Source of the DNA: Timema cristinae
Lineage: Eukaryota > Arthropoda > Insecta > Phasmatodea > Timematidae
Direction of reading: 5' to 3'
Length of the DNA stretch: 64,000 nucleotides
Assembly: GCA_039000515.1 (NCBI GenBank)
Contig: JBCFYV010011135.1
Coordinates: forward strand, 33,013,876-33,077,875
The position numbers and the translations under genes are program-made. The notes under the pieces are model-generated. The model searched no databases. It was given only the letters and a program-made list of their open reading frames with translations, and was not told the DNA's origin. Positions 11,822 through 22,522 of this stretch are shown here, piece after piece (positions within the stretch are counted from its first letter, which is position 1; each line of letters opens with the position of its first letter).

Positions 11822-11907
11822 GAGCTTGTTAACAAATTAAATATATTTCAAATGAATTATTTTTTTCCCCCCATATCCTGAAAAATATGTTTGGACACAG
11901 ATTTTCA

Positions 11908-12112
11908 CCCCTACCGTGCCCGTCTCTAACGCGCAAACTCTCGAGTTGGACTAACTGCAAGGGAAGATTAAGGGTTTCGTATTTCCGGCTGGGGGATACT
12001 AGAATGTCGTCCTCCCTTACATGTTTTACCACTCTCTCCCTATGCAAATAAGGTTGCATTAATCTTAAATTGAACCTTTCTGATCCTAAAGTGAATTAGT
12101 ACAGTGTTCTTA
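11908..12112 (+). mobile_element. S3-like SINE, tail-less
   Basis: Decayed head (GTGCCCGTCTCTAACGCG), possible box B GGGTTTCGTATTTC, body CTCTCTCCCTATGCAAAT, AACCTTTCTGATCC and GAATTAGTACAGTG. The shared tail is missing. The sequence is absent from the P copy at 18205. Confidence 0.6.
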
Positions 12113-12157
12113 AAAAAATGAGTTTTTAGACTATCGGATTCGATCTAAAGGTTAGAC

Positions 12158-12870
12158 CGTATTATAATCTGAGGACCCAAGTTAGTTCCAATTCACCACG
12201 AGCGTTTTAATCGATACGAGAGTGCTGACCGGAACTGCAATCAGTAGTTACACGCGTTTAATGAACGTTGAAACGTTTCCTCTGGAATAACGTCCTTGTA
12301 AAGGAATTAAACTGACGTGTAAATGCTGTTAAGTGACTCTGAAGAATCTAGAGAGTTTAAGTCGTAGGTTAAATAGGTGGAACATTTCTGGATGGATTAA
12401 ATAGAAATTTCTTTATCGTAATCGTTTAAACTTCACGAGAATTAAGTTCAAGATTTAAATCAGTTGTTTAAATTTAGGGAGGAGGGGGTCTAGTTGCGTT
12501 TGTTAAATTTATATTTGAGGGGTCGGTTTAAACATGTAGTCTTATAGATATAGATGATGGGCTAGTAATAGTATAATATTGTGTTTGGGCTACACCACTC
12601 GTAGCCATTAGTGGAAATGTTTAGCATGTACTAATGTACGTTGTTCAGGGGACGTACTAATGTATGATAGTAATACTTTTCTGTGGAGGCTCTTTCCATG
12701 GCAATGAGATGAGTGTGATGGTGAGTAATGACCTTGGATCTTTAGGTATTCACATGGGCGATTATAAAGTTTTATATTCACTAATTAAACCAATACAAAA
12801 TTAATTTAAAAGAAATTGAACTATAATAATATATAAATCTTAAAAAACAAAACAAAAACTTTAAGGTCAT
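12158..12870. other. Unassigned sequence
   Basis: A small local repeat, GTACTAATGTACG / GTACTAATGTATG (about 12627-12667). No supported gene. Confidence 0.4.
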
Positions 12871-12875
12871 TTCTT

Positions 12876-12940
12876 CGGTGGCCAAATGGATTATGGTGTC
12901 AGTCTCTGTTAGATCAGACTGCAATGATGGAATGTGGGAA
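12876..12940 (+). mobile_element. S3 head fragment
   Basis: TTCGGTGGCCAAATGGATTA plus GTCTCTGTTAGATCAGACTG matches the S3 tRNA head. It ends before box B, at the (ATT)n of the next SINE. Confidence 0.5.
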
Positions 12941-12942
12941 GA

Positions 12943-13206
12943 TTATTATTATTAGCACGCGTCTTACTACTGTTTCGGGTTTATACACTTACGCTGATGT
13001 GTAATGGTAGGGTGATTGTGAGATGAATGGAGGACTCAGTTTAACGTGAGACCGAACCACATCACAGTTGTGATTAATCAACACGTCTTGTTCACTTAAG
13101 GTGATAAAGAGTTTGGTAAGTCGATAAATCTGTCTGGGACGAAGATTGAACCTGCCGGACGCAGATAAAAGTCTGCACACCTTACCACTAGACCACACCA
13201 GGTCAC
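12943..13206 (-). mobile_element. S2 SINE, decayed
   Basis: Tail CGTCTTACTACTGTTTCGGG, then the S2 body with several deletions, and head complement CCACTAGACCACACCAGGTC. It forms a head-to-head pair with 13290-13545. Confidence 0.8.
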
Positions 13207-13289
13207 CCATGTGGTGTGTTTTGACCAACGTCTGCATGTAGTACGCAGAAGTGTCTTCATAGCTAATATATTGGTCTTATAAGCTTCCG

Positions 13290-13545
13290 GTGGCCCTGAG
13301 TGGCTAGGGGACGGGTCGTTAGGGGGTTCCGGATTCATCTTAGGGTTCCTAGACGATTATCTGATTACCAACACCTCTTCACTCTGACAAGACATCTTGA
13401 ATGTGGGAATAGACGGCTCACGTGGTTGGATCCCACGTTTAAACTGTAGGTCCACTTCATCTCACATCACCCTCTTACATATGTAAAGTGTCGATTAAAC
13501 CCGACGGGTTAGTAATAAGCTGATAGCCGTAGTAATAATAACGTT
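13290..13545 (+). mobile_element. S2 SINE, heavily decayed
   Basis: Head GAGTGGCTAGGGGACGGGTC is damaged. Body words CTGATTACCAACACC, GGATCCCACGTTTAAACTGT and tail CCCGACGGGTTAGTAATAAG remain. Confidence 0.7.
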
Positions 13546-13688
13546 TTAATAGAAATACATATTTATCCTGTTTAACTTACAAGATATCATTTAAAAAATA
13601 TAAGGTTATTAAAGTGTTACTTTGGTTGTTCTCGACCAAATGTGTGTGTATATTTATTTGAATTGAAATTTTTAAGAAATAGTTAGAT

Positions 13689-13691
<3 letters not shown>

Positions 13692-13721
<30 letters not shown>
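13692..13721. repeat. (AT)n microsatellite
   Basis: About 15 AT dinucleotides. Confidence 0.9.
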
Positions 13722-13722
<1 letters not shown>

Positions 13723-14395
13723 CTTTGATTTAAAGAACTTACTTTCATGTAAGATTTAGTTTTTTGGGGAGAATTTAAAACATTTGAATTATCCACTTTT
13801 TAACTTATGTCCCCTGGAAACCCTTAAAAAGGGGTTGAGGAGGTTTGGAAAATACAAGGGACACTATTATTTTGAGTTCATTAAAAAAAAAACTTGCATT
13901 TCAAAGTGTATAGCAATAACAAGGAGGGGAGGGAGCGGAAATTCCTCAATATCCAACAGACTTGCGAGTGATAAATTACGTACATACGTAGAAAAAAAAA
14001 CGATAAAATCATGAGATTTTCTTTACCCGAATAAGTAAAAAAAAAGAAGGAAAGAGAAAGCTCATATGTATTCACAACTTTCTCCTTCCCCCCCCCCACT
14101 CCCACCATTTTACCATGGCTCAAGGTCCGGACCCTTGTTTTACAGGGAAAACAACGAACAAGGGGTAAAGAGGAAAAGAGTTGGAGAAATCGATACAGAG
14201 CAGTGCAACCCTCCTCCCCCCTTTCTTTTTTAGCTCTCTCTTCTTCACTGACTCCCTCTCACAACTGTCTGGAGAGAGAGAGAGAGAGGAGTGGAAGGGT
14301 ACAAGAGACAATCGATAAACTAGCTCAATCTTCGCAGCTGCCTCGATTTTTCTCCTCACTCTGTCATACACACATGACCGTACAGTCCTAGCTCA
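13722..14395. other. Unassigned sequence
   Basis: Purine- and pyrimidine-rich tracts, including (GA)n at about 14271-14289. Open frames here overlap on both strands and look random. Confidence 0.4.
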
Positions 14396-14852
14396 TGAGA
14401 ACCTTTTCTGACAGCTAGAATAGTACTACAGTCCAATGTTCATAAAGACCTTATCTACAGCTATAACAGTTACTACAGTCCAATGTTCCATAAGAAGAAC
14501 CTTATCTGACAGCTAGAATAGTTACTACAGTCCATTGTTCATAGGAAGAACCTTATCTGACAGCTAGAACAGTTACTACAGTCCATGTTCATAGGAAGAA
14601 CCTTATCTGACAGCTAGAACAGTTACTACAGTCCAATGTTCATAGGAAGAACCTTATCTGACAGCTAGAACAGTTACTACAGTCAATGTTCATAGGAAGA
14701 ACCTTATCTGACAGCTAGAACAGTTACTACAGTCCAATGTTCATAGAAGAACCTTATCTGAGCTAGAACAGTTACTACAGTCCAATGTTCATAGTAAGAA
14801 CCTTATCTGACAGCTAGAACAGTTACTACAGTCCAATGTTAATAAGAAGAAT
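14396..14852. repeat. 51-bp minisatellite C (second locus)
   Basis: About 9 copies of the unit described at 8674-9440, with more indels at the left edge. Confidence 0.95.
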
Positions 14853-14950
14853 ATCTAACAGATATTGTCAATATCTATAAAATAATAATATATTTAGTAA
14901 AATGTTATCTATTTTATCTGAAATATAAGTATGTTTGTGTTTTCTTATAG

Positions 14951-15014
14951 ACCCTTCCAATGAAAATTGTGCTGTATCTTGGCCAAATGTGTATGATGAC
15001 ATCCCTAGTGGATG
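14951..15014 (+). CDS. Possible internal or terminal exon, C-type-lectin-like (weak)
   Basis: A good acceptor (TGTGTTTTCTTATAG) precedes a short open stretch reading PSNENCAVSWPNVYDDIPSG. It then meets either a donor-like G/GTAACC at 15015 or an in-frame TAA at 15016. The spacing of PSN, NENC and YDDIP recalls the EPN...WND calcium-site region of C-type lectin domains, but the match is short and lacks the second Cys (IPS instead of IPC). Another frame from the ATG at 14960 gives a 43-residue Cys-containing peptide to 15091 (CMMTSLVDGNHTCLPGG). Only one of the two can be real, and both may be chance. No neighbouring exon was found. Confidence 0.2.
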
Positions 15015-15399
15015 GTAACCACACATGTTTACCCGGGGGGCGGAGGGAAGGGTTGGGTGTTTGCCCAGGGATGTGTGGTCAAGTCAAATAGCTCACGGTT
15101 TGTGTTTGAACATTTGCTGGCCATCAGAAATTATTAGATTATCAAATTTAAAGTTTTAGCAATGGTAAAATAATTGGTTTTAAGTGGAAAAAAAAATCTC
15201 GAGAATAAATGACCCTACAAAAAATAAATCGTACTTCTGATAGGAAAAAAGATTAAAGGGCGTTTATTAGAGATCAGAGAAGCCCTATATCAGCATGGGC
15301 AACATACCTTTCAATTTAGCCACAAGTGTGGCGAATGAGAAGAGTTCAATTCGCCACATGATGTAAAAATTGGATAGTTAAATTGATCAATTGTTTACT

Positions 15400-15738
15400 A
15401 CTGTAAAGCCACATGTCTCACTCACTGAAATTAATGTTTACCCACTTCCAGACGAGCTAGAAACTTGAAATTTGTAAAAATTATAGCTTCTAGTCTGTAA
15501 CCGACGGGAAAATTCCAAAAAATTTAAAAATATTAATTTTTAATCCCCAAAATAAATTCAAAATATTGGAACAACTTTAAAGTCGATGCGGACCTTTCTT
15601 TGGAGGTTTGTTGTGACTAAACGGTAAGAGCTATCAAAAAACAGCTCTGGGATTACATTAGTTTACATCCACTTGCCAATAAAACTCACAGGGGAGTTTG
15701 GGGGGTACAGCCCCAACAAGAAAAGCGAGTTGAACATC
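15400..15738 (-). mobile_element. F-family retroposon-like repeat
   Basis: Minus-oriented. The left end is TAAAGCCACATGTCTCACTC, internal GCGGACCTTTCTTTGGAGG, and the right end is AGCCCCAACAAGAAAAGCGA. About eight copies occur in the window. Confidence 0.8.
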
Positions 15739-16559
15739 TAAAACAACACACAATGTTGAACAAGTTGCTTAAAACATTTTCACTTTGACTATTCATTCAA
15801 ACTGACTCAGACGTAAATGATTGTTCTGTTGAAAATGTTAAGACAATTTAATGGGGAAATTCGACCCTCTTGTAGCATCGGATGTTTATGATAGACACAA
15901 AACAAAAAAATAGTCAAGACTTACCCCGTTTCTTGTTGACTGGGGCTGCGTGGAATAACGACACAAAACCACCTAACGCAGCTTCACTGAACCGGGAAAA
16001 TTGAATACTGACTGTGAAGACGAATGGCAAGTTCAAGCCAACGCCTTGGGTTGAATGGACTTGCGCAGTAAAGAGATCCCCTCCGAGAAGATTCTCGAAC
16101 GCCCACGGCCTCTCTCGAAGCGAATCAACTTGCGCTTTCTTGTGTTCCTTTTTTATTCTCGATGTTATTCCCCCCTTTTTTCATCTTCCCTCTTCTGTGC
16201 TTCTAGGGTATATATTCTGGTGCCTGTGGCTACAAAACTTACAATTGGGCCTGAGTCATATAGGGATACGATAAGCTCCGGCTTTCAGCTACGTAAAATC
16301 TAAGAACTAAATACATTTTCGGCAAATTAAACTCCTTTTTTTATTAAATGTTAATCTTTTCTAAATTCAATTTTGGCTTAATTTCAAATAACTTTAGAAT
16401 CAATCTGACAGTTAGGAACATAGTTTTTTTTATAGAGATCACTTTATTGCAAGGTCAGGGCGACTTATCACAGTAGAGTCGCGAATAATCGATTGTATCG
16501 ATTATGTACTGTATTGTTTAAATTAATGTTCACGGGAACTATTTTATATTTGAAATTAG
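15739..16559. other. Unassigned sequence
   Basis: Two overlapping plus-strand frames of 82-86 codons (16014-16303) lie in different phases, have no recognisable protein content, and are treated as chance. A perfect three-unit heat-shock-type element lies inside. Confidence 0.4.
16087..16099. promoter_or_regulatory. Three-unit HSE-like site
   Basis: GAAGATTCTCGAA matches the alternating nGAAnnTTCnnGAAn heat-shock element exactly. About one such match is expected by chance in a window of this size, and no promoter can be assigned. Confidence 0.15.
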
Positions 16560-16800
16560 TTTATCTTGTTGCCATTTGCTATGTCCCATTTTAATGGGCG
16601 AACACTTAATATTTGAATTTAACTTATTTTGTTGTCATATGCTATGTGCCATTCCTAATGGACGTATATATTATATTTGAAATTAGATTGACTAGGTGCC
16701 ATTTTTAAAGGATTAATATTTAATGATGGAATTCAAATTATCATGTTATTTACTATGCGCCATTTCTTTTGGGCGACATCTTAAGTTAACATTTAAGTAA
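16560..16800. repeat. Degenerate tandem repeat, period about 65-70 bp
   Basis: Four diverged units recur around TGCCATTTGCTATGTCCCAT, GTCATATGCTATGTGCCATT, GTGCCATTTTTAAAGG and ATTTACTATGCGCCATTTC. It is an old array, much more decayed than the other minisatellites. Confidence 0.6.
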
Positions 16801-17438
16801 TCTGATGAATATTAACCTCAACTCTTTAGCTTTGACTTCAATTCATAGTTGTTTATGAATTTAATCTATTTTCTTTATACATCGCAACAACAACAATGTA
16901 TATATTTAATGGAACTGTTAAACATCTAATTGAGCTATAGCTAATAATATCGACTAACTTTGACTTATACTAATTCTTATTATATATATATATACCCATC
17001 ATACCCAAGGTACTACGTAAAATATATATCTATTGTTTATTGTGAATGGTAGGCAGGTTGCAGTCTCTACTTTTCCTGAGGTAGATGATCCATTTCGATA
17101 GCTCAGCAACAGGTGTGAGAGTTGCGAGCTTCAGTATTGAATGTTTTGAGTATAACATTCAAAGTCTTGAACTCCATAGCACTCACTTCTTTGTTGTTCC
17201 CCCCTTTTTGTATTTTTTTTTTTATTATTTGGGCATCCTCCCCTTGAGATGCTACACTCTTTTGGTCTCAAGGAGGGAAATGAAAGGGAATTGTCATGTA
17301 GGGGAGTATTATTGGATGACAGTGTTGCTTCAAATGACTCAATCTGAAAGCGAAACGCAGGAAATATAACAAAATACAATCATCACACGCCCTCAGGAAA
17401 AGGTTTATTATAATTGTTAGAGCTGACAAACCCACATT

Positions 17439-17452
17439 CGCCACATGTGGCG
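17439..17452. other. Perfect 14-bp palindrome
   Basis: CGCCACATGTGGCG, containing a CACATGTG E-box. A half copy (TTCGCCACATG) is near 15350. It may belong to a hAT-like end; function unknown. Confidence 0.3.
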
Positions 17453-17509
17453 TTATGTGACAGGATAGCCCACTTTGGCCTTAAAGGGGCGTGACAATTT
17501 CAGGATAGG

Positions 17510-17850
17510 TTGACAAGATATCAACACAATAAAATACGCAGATGATCTAGCATTTCTGGCCAAAAAAATAACAGAGTTGCCAGGAAATAACAGACCGGCT
17601 GTAAAGATAGGAAGATAGGAAGATGATCTGATATGGAGATCAACATTGAAACGTCAAGATGGCGGTGATTTAAAAACAAATGGAAGAGCCTCTGAAAATC
17701 AAAATTGTAAAACAGAGAACAAAACCTGGAAAATCTGCAACAAGGATATCAGGCCGAGGAATCTTTCAGCAAGAAGAGACTACTGCTAACCGGACATGAC
17801 GCATTGGCGGTCTAAGTTCACTGACAAAAGGAGTGGACCTGTCGTAAGAC
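17510..17850 (+). pseudogene. Fossil non-LTR (LINE) reverse transcriptase fragment
   Basis: Plus-strand codons read INTIKYADDLAFLAKKITEL, containing the catalytic YADD box of reverse transcriptase (codons at 17535-17546). After a frameshift, DMEINIET and, in another frame, MEEPLKIKI follow. Another shift gives ESFSKKRLLLTGH. These blocks occur in this order in endonuclease-reverse transcriptases of insect LINEs (RTE/CR1/Jockey-like), spanning the palm and the region after it. The endonuclease, fingers and 3' parts are missing, and stops break the frame at least three times. It is inactive. It could be the autonomous relative of some retroposon repeats here, but no shared 3' end is visible. 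Confidence 0.75.
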
Positions 17851-17879
17851 AGAACACCCGGTAATAATAGAAGGTGCAG

Positions 17880-17955
17880 TACGTGCTATTAGATAATTGC
17901 TTGTGTGCCTGACTACTGAGATGAGAGGTTACGAGTTTGATTCTTAGTATGGTGT
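17880..17955 (+). other. tRNA-like sequence
   Basis: Box A-like GCTATTAGATAATTG and box B-like GAGTTTGATTC spaced as in a tRNA-derived head. No body follows that matches the other SINEs. Confidence 0.25.
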
Positions 17956-17971
17956 TCTTTTTTAAATCTAT

Positions 17972-18187
17972 TTTATCACCATGTTCAGGTTATAAGCATA
18001 TATGATAATTTACTCTAATGGGTTAGAGATTAGGAAGGAAACATTTTAGAGGTAATTTACTAACATTTGCGTGGAAGGAGGGTGGTAAATCATTTAGGAA
18101 ATATCCGACCTCAATATAACCGACCGGGTCACTAACCCAAGATCTTCCAGGCATTAGTAGGCTATTCTGACACGAGAGTGAGTCTTT
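17972..18187 (-). mobile_element. S3 SINE, decayed
   Basis: Tail ATCACCATGTTCAGGTTATA, body TTTGCGTGGAAGGAGGGTGG, and head remnant ending GACACGAGAGTGA. Confidence 0.65.
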
Positions 18188-18204
18188 AAACCTCTTCAGC
18201 CTGA

Positions 18205-18584
18205 ACCTGGTTAATCCGAACTAATTGGCACCGAAATGTGTTCGAATTAACCGTTAAAATACAGGGATAAAGTATTTTCACGAATTATAACTTACAGTTG
18301 AATAAGTTTAATCCATTTTTCGTTTATTTAACTGATTTACATCACTTGATATTAACTGTAATTATTGTTAATTACAGGAAAACACGTTGTGTTGACTACA
18401 ACATGTAAATATTAAAACATTTATTATCAGATATTGTTTATTATCAATTCCTCTTTTAACTTTGAGCTTGGTAACCAATAAAATATATTTAATCTGACTA
18501 CATTTCTTTTCCCTCCATTTTCTAAAAGGGGTGTTTGGATTATCTAGAATTTTGGACTATCGGTGTTTGATCTAACCGGGTTTT
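18205..18584. mobile_element. P-family DNA element, copy 2 (uninterrupted)
   Basis: Imperfect inverted ends: left AACCTGGTTAATCCGAACTA, and the right end read inward AAAACCCGGTTAGATCAAAC. It has no SINE and so shows the pre-insertion state of copy 1 at 11368-12157. Confidence 0.65.
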
Positions 18585-18762
18585 ACTTTAAACTTAATCG
18601 TATAGCATTCCTTTCTTACATCTTAGTTCACTTGTACTGTTGGTTGTATAAAGCCACAAACCGACACTGACATCAATAATAAACTTTTTAGTCGATGATA
18701 CTCACACATCCATTACAGACTCTGCCATAAAGGATATGTGAATATCGACCCTGAACACGGGA

Positions 18763-18833
18763 CGATACCTGGATAGCTTAGTGGTAAATATCAAACAGAA
18801 GGGCCCTGGTTTGATTTCCATGTGCAGGTGTGA
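18763..18833 (+). tRNA. tRNA-like pseudogene
   Basis: Box A TAGCTTAGTGGTAAATATC and box B CTGGTTTGATTTCCAT at tRNA spacing. Stems are poorly paired and no clean acceptor exists, so it is a decayed tRNA or SINE head, not a working gene. Confidence 0.35.
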
Positions 18834-18886
18834 TTTTTCTATATATTATCTTATTGAACAAAACTAGCATTGTTTTAACCTATTAA

Positions 18887-19155
18887 CCCGCCTCGGTGGC
18901 TTAGTTGGCTAACGCGCTTGTCGTGTTGAGCCGACTGCTGAGGACGGGGAGATCGAGGTTCGAATCTCGGTCGGGTGAACTGGGGGGTGGTTTTCCCTAA
19001 ATGGTTTTCCACTCTCCCTCAACGCAAATTCGGGTTCACTTCCTCTAATTCAACCTTCCCAATTCCTAATCCATTAGCGTAATTAGTACTTAAAGCGTAT
19101 AACCCGAACGGTAGTAAGACGCGGTGCTAAATATTATTATTATATATTATTATTA
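18887..19155 (+). mobile_element. S1 SINE
   Basis: Complete, with head CGCCTCGGTGGCTTAGTTGG, box B, body, tail and (ATT)n. TAACCTA occurs on both sides as a short TSD. Confidence 0.9.
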
Positions 19156-19165
19156 TAACCTACTA

Positions 19166-19391
19166 CAGTAGCCCCGTAGCTTCTTTGGTGCTGACTGACA
19201 GCTCACGGCTGACTTCTGACACTCAACATTTAGGTATATACCTAAATTTTGACTGTCAAGTGAAGGCAGCTAACACATGTTTTTGCAGATCATCTGGTCG
19301 ACGTAGGATACGTATTTGGTCTGGAACTTTAAAGCTTTCAACTGTCAGCTGTGAGCTGTCAGTCAGCACCAAAGAAGCCACGGGGCTACTG
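19166..19391. mobile_element. Tc1/mariner-type MITE
   Basis: 226 bp with inverted repeats of about 48 bp (CAGTAGCCCCGTAGCTTCTT and TTGGTGCTGACTGACAGCTC read inward from each side, only a few mismatches). It starts and ends with CAGT/ACTG and is flanked by TA. No transposase. It sits directly next to the S1 insertion. Confidence 0.8.
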
Positions 19392-19394
19392 TAG

Positions 19395-19812
19395 CTTAGG
19401 CAACTGCTTATTAATACATTGCAACCCAATTTATTTTATATTTGTATCTAAATTTACTCAAGTAAACATTATATAATCCATTTTTTAATTTTTTAGTAAT
19501 TTATTAACAATTTTACTTTTTTTTTTTCTACACTAAAATTATGTATATCTTCAGAGTATTTTAACTTTTGCTCTCACTAAAAACCCGTTATTAAATATTC
19601 ATATATATATAACAGTTTTATGGTTAAAATATAACAGCTTAATTTTTAATATTACTTTTCATCAATTATAATAATAATAATATTAATACGTTTCTAATAA
19701 AAATAGTAAGATTAGTTTTAGGACAATTTTATTCGTTGAAATTGAGACCCCCTCCCCCCCAACCCCCTAAACCCCAATTCACAAAGCTTTCCCACCAAAC
19801 CAGCCAATGGTG
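19395..19812. other. AT-rich unassigned sequence
   Basis: Mostly A/T with T runs. No exon or repeat partner seen. Confidence 0.4.
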
Positions 19813-19814
19813 TT

Positions 19815-20074
19815 AATAATAATATATAAGCACTGCGTCTTACTACCCGTTCGGGTTATACGCTTTAAGTACTAATTACGCTAATGAATTAGGAATTGGG
19901 AAGGTTAAACTCGAGGAAGTGAACCCCATTTACGTGGAGGGAGGAGTGGAAAACCATTTAGGAAAAACCACCCCCAGTTCACCCGACCGAGATTTGAACC
20001 TCGATCTCCCGTCCTCAGCAGTCGAGCTTTACACGAAACTAGCGCGTTAGCGAACTACGCCACCGAGGCGGGTA
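19815..20074 (-). mobile_element. S1 SINE with 11-bp TSD
   Basis: Flanked by perfect CCAATGGTGTT copies (19804-19814 and 20075-20085). Complete from the tail (CTTACTACCCGTTCGGG) to the head (CTACGCCACCGAGGCGGG). Confidence 0.95.
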
Positions 20075-20571
20075 CCAATGGTGTTGATATTATGTACCCC
20101 CCCCCCTTTTACAAAACCCACTCTATACCCGACATGCCCTTCAGCCAATATATGTGTAATTTACAAGTCACTGTGCATTTTGTCAGGTCGATAAATCAAT
20201 ATCATTCCCCGTTTCCGGAGGCAAGTAAATAATTAACTTGTTTATAACGCGCGGCTGAGAAGGTAGATAGATCCAAACACTGAAATATTATACAAGACAA
20301 GGGGAAATGTTCGATATCTCTTTAGATAACTTAAGATAATTTCTCAACGGGGTAAAATAAGTAACACTATTAATGTAAAAAAAAAACATTTTTTATTGTT
20401 TCCTAAGTTATTTGTTAAGGTGAAAATTTATCAGATTTACGCCCAGCCCCCAAATTTGAAAGCCACTTTATCGGCTGTCCACTATTGTTTAATTCAAATA
20501 TTCAAGATATCCTCCATGTCTGAAGGCCGTATCCGCTATCCGTAATTTGAGGACAAGCTGTACAGGTTATG

Positions 20572-20866
20572 ATAGGGTGTAATGAGGTGGACTGGGTAGT
20601 AAATAGTCAGGGTATGAGGAGGATATCGGGATAGGTGTATGAGGTGGACTGGATAGAACTAGCTCAAGATAGAGATAGGGTGTAATGAGGTGGACTGGAT
20701 AGAACTAGCTCAAGATAGGATAGGGTGTAATGAGGTGGACTGGATAGAACTAGCTCAAGATAGAGATAGGGTGTAATGAGGTGGACAAGATAGAACTAGC
20801 TCAAGATAGAGATAGGGTGTAATGAGGTGGACTGGATAGAACTAGCTCAAGATAGAGACAGGTGGT
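20572..20866. repeat. 46-bp minisatellite
   Basis: About 6 copies of a 46-bp unit: GATAGGGTGTAATGAGGTGG, then ACTGGATAGAACTAGCTCAA. Confidence 0.95.
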
Positions 20867-20879
20867 GTATATTTGTAAG

Positions 20880-21130
20880 TACGCCAATGAAGAAAGACTC
20901 TTCGTGGGTAACTTATTAAGACCCTGAATACCAAGTCTTGGTCCAATCGGTAAAATAGTTTATGCTCTATCTCGAGATAACAGACAGACAGACGGCATCG
21001 CTTTTTTTTTTTTTCACTTTCAATGGTTCATGTAACATCGAAATTCATCAAAATTTATATTTCAAATTTTATTTAACGATGGTTTGAGAGAAACTAATAA
21101 ATGGCACAAGACCACACAACCCTTTTAGGT
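20880..21130 (+). repeat. D-family repeat fragment
   Basis: CCCTGAATACCAAGTCTTGG, a GACAGACAGACGGCATCGC block and a T run, as in 27770-27870. Confidence 0.6.
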
Positions 21131-21368
21131 ATCAAATTAATAATAAAAAACACAGTAAGCGGTTAAACAGCCCCAAAAAACACGAGAGTTCCTGTAACAA
21201 GAATTCAGTGACCGGCACATCCCTTGTAATTTATCGGCTTGTTCCGGGCAGATTTCATAGAATATTGTTAGGGAAAACCATTAATCATCCTCGTTCAGAA
21301 CTCATCCTTTCCTCTAAACCAAAGCTCTTGGTTCAATCACCGCATATTCCAAAATAGAGAATATGTAT

Positions 21369-21603
21369 CACCGCGTCTTACTACCCGTTCGGGTTATACG
21401 CTTTAAGTACTAATTACACTAATGGTTAGGAATTGGGAAGGTTGAATTAAGGAAGTGAACCCACATTTACGTGGAGGGAGAGTGGAAAACCATTTAGGGA
21501 AAACCACCCTCAGTTCACCCGACGAGATTCGAACCTCGATCTCCCGTCCTCAGTAGTCTAGCTCAACACGACTAGCTTTAGCTAACTACGCCACCGAGGG
21601 GGT
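21369..21603 (-). mobile_element. S1 SINE
   Basis: Complete minus copy. The (ATT)n tail is nearly absent (left flank ATATGTATCACC). Confidence 0.9.
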
Positions 21604-21850
21604 AAAAAACCTGTAAATGTTATTAAAATATGTATTCTGTATGTCAGTGTATTGTAATGTATTTGGTAAAAGTATAAAATCAGCTGTGCAAATTATTAAA
21701 ACACAAAGATCATGTCGGGTGTAATTATAATTTGACGGCATCTAAATGTAACGTCAAATAAACTAATAAAGAGCACATATAAAAAACACCTAGTTCTTAA
21801 TATTGTCGTTTTAACTGAGAGATAAGAACTATGGTGATAATATATCGTAA

Positions 21851-22135
21851 TAACCCCCAATGAGGATGTAAACTAATGTAATTCCAGAGCAGTGTTTTGA
21901 TAGGTCTTACCGTTTAGCCACAAGAGACCTCCAAAGAAAGGTCCGCACCACTTTAAAGTTGCTCCGACATTTTGAACTTTTTTTCATGGGTTAATTTTTT
22001 TATTTTTATTTTTTTTTAATTTTTCCGTCGGTTACAGGCTAGAAGCTATAAGTGCAAATTTCAAGTTTCTATCTATCTGTAAGTGGGTAAACATTAATGT
22101 CATGAGTGAGTCAGCCGTGTGGCTTTATAATAGAT
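21851..22135 (+). mobile_element. F-family repeat, 5'-truncated
   Basis: Plus-oriented: CAAAGAAAGGTCCGCACCAC through GAGTGAGTCAGCCGTGTGGC and TTTATAATAGATA. Confidence 0.8.
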
Positions 22136-22308
22136 AATTTGTTCGATTCGACGTTACCGATATATATCGAGTTTAACATCTTTTATTATTTGTTATTCTT
22201 CCACCGACACAAGTCAAGTTGCTAATATTGGTAGACATTCAATTCTAGATTATCCCTATTCGTGGTCACACAGACTTGAGCGTCAAGTTCACTACAGTCT
22301 TTAATATA

Positions 22309-22522
22309 GCAGTCTTACCTTGACTGATTACACTATGACTATCTTATAAGATACACCATAGTGGAACCAAGCAAGGTAGCAGTCTTACTTTGACTGATTA
22401 CACATGGGCCTATCTTATAACTACACCATAGTGGAACCAAGCAAGGTAAACAGTCTTACCTTGACTGATTACACTATGGACCTATCTTATAAGCTACACC
22501 ATAGTGGAACCAAGCAAGGTAA
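22309..22522. repeat. 72-bp minisatellite B (second locus)
   Basis: Three copies of the unit at 7894-8450, same orientation, with small indels. Confidence 0.9.

Larger units (their letters stand above)
11368..12157. mobile_element. P-family DNA element, copy 1 (two SINE insertions)
   Basis: Homologous along its length to 18205-18584 (shared GAAAACACTTTGTGTTGAC-like stretch, ACTACAACATGTAAATATTA). The ends are imperfect inverted repeats of the TTAATCCGAACTAATTGG type, suggestive of a pogo/Tigger-like non-autonomous element. It is interrupted by an S2 at 11632-11821 and an S3-like SINE at 11908-12112. Confidence 0.65.

Noticed and set aside
16014..16303. Two overlapping plus-strand frames of 82-86 codons
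   Set aside because: They are in different phases over the same DNA, with no recognisable motif. A start and splice sites could not be supported.
15291..17475. One large hAT element between CATGGGCAAC and a CCACATGTGG palindrome
   Set aside because: The half-sites are only loosely hAT-like, no matching inverted termini or 8-bp duplication were found, and unrelated repeats lie between.
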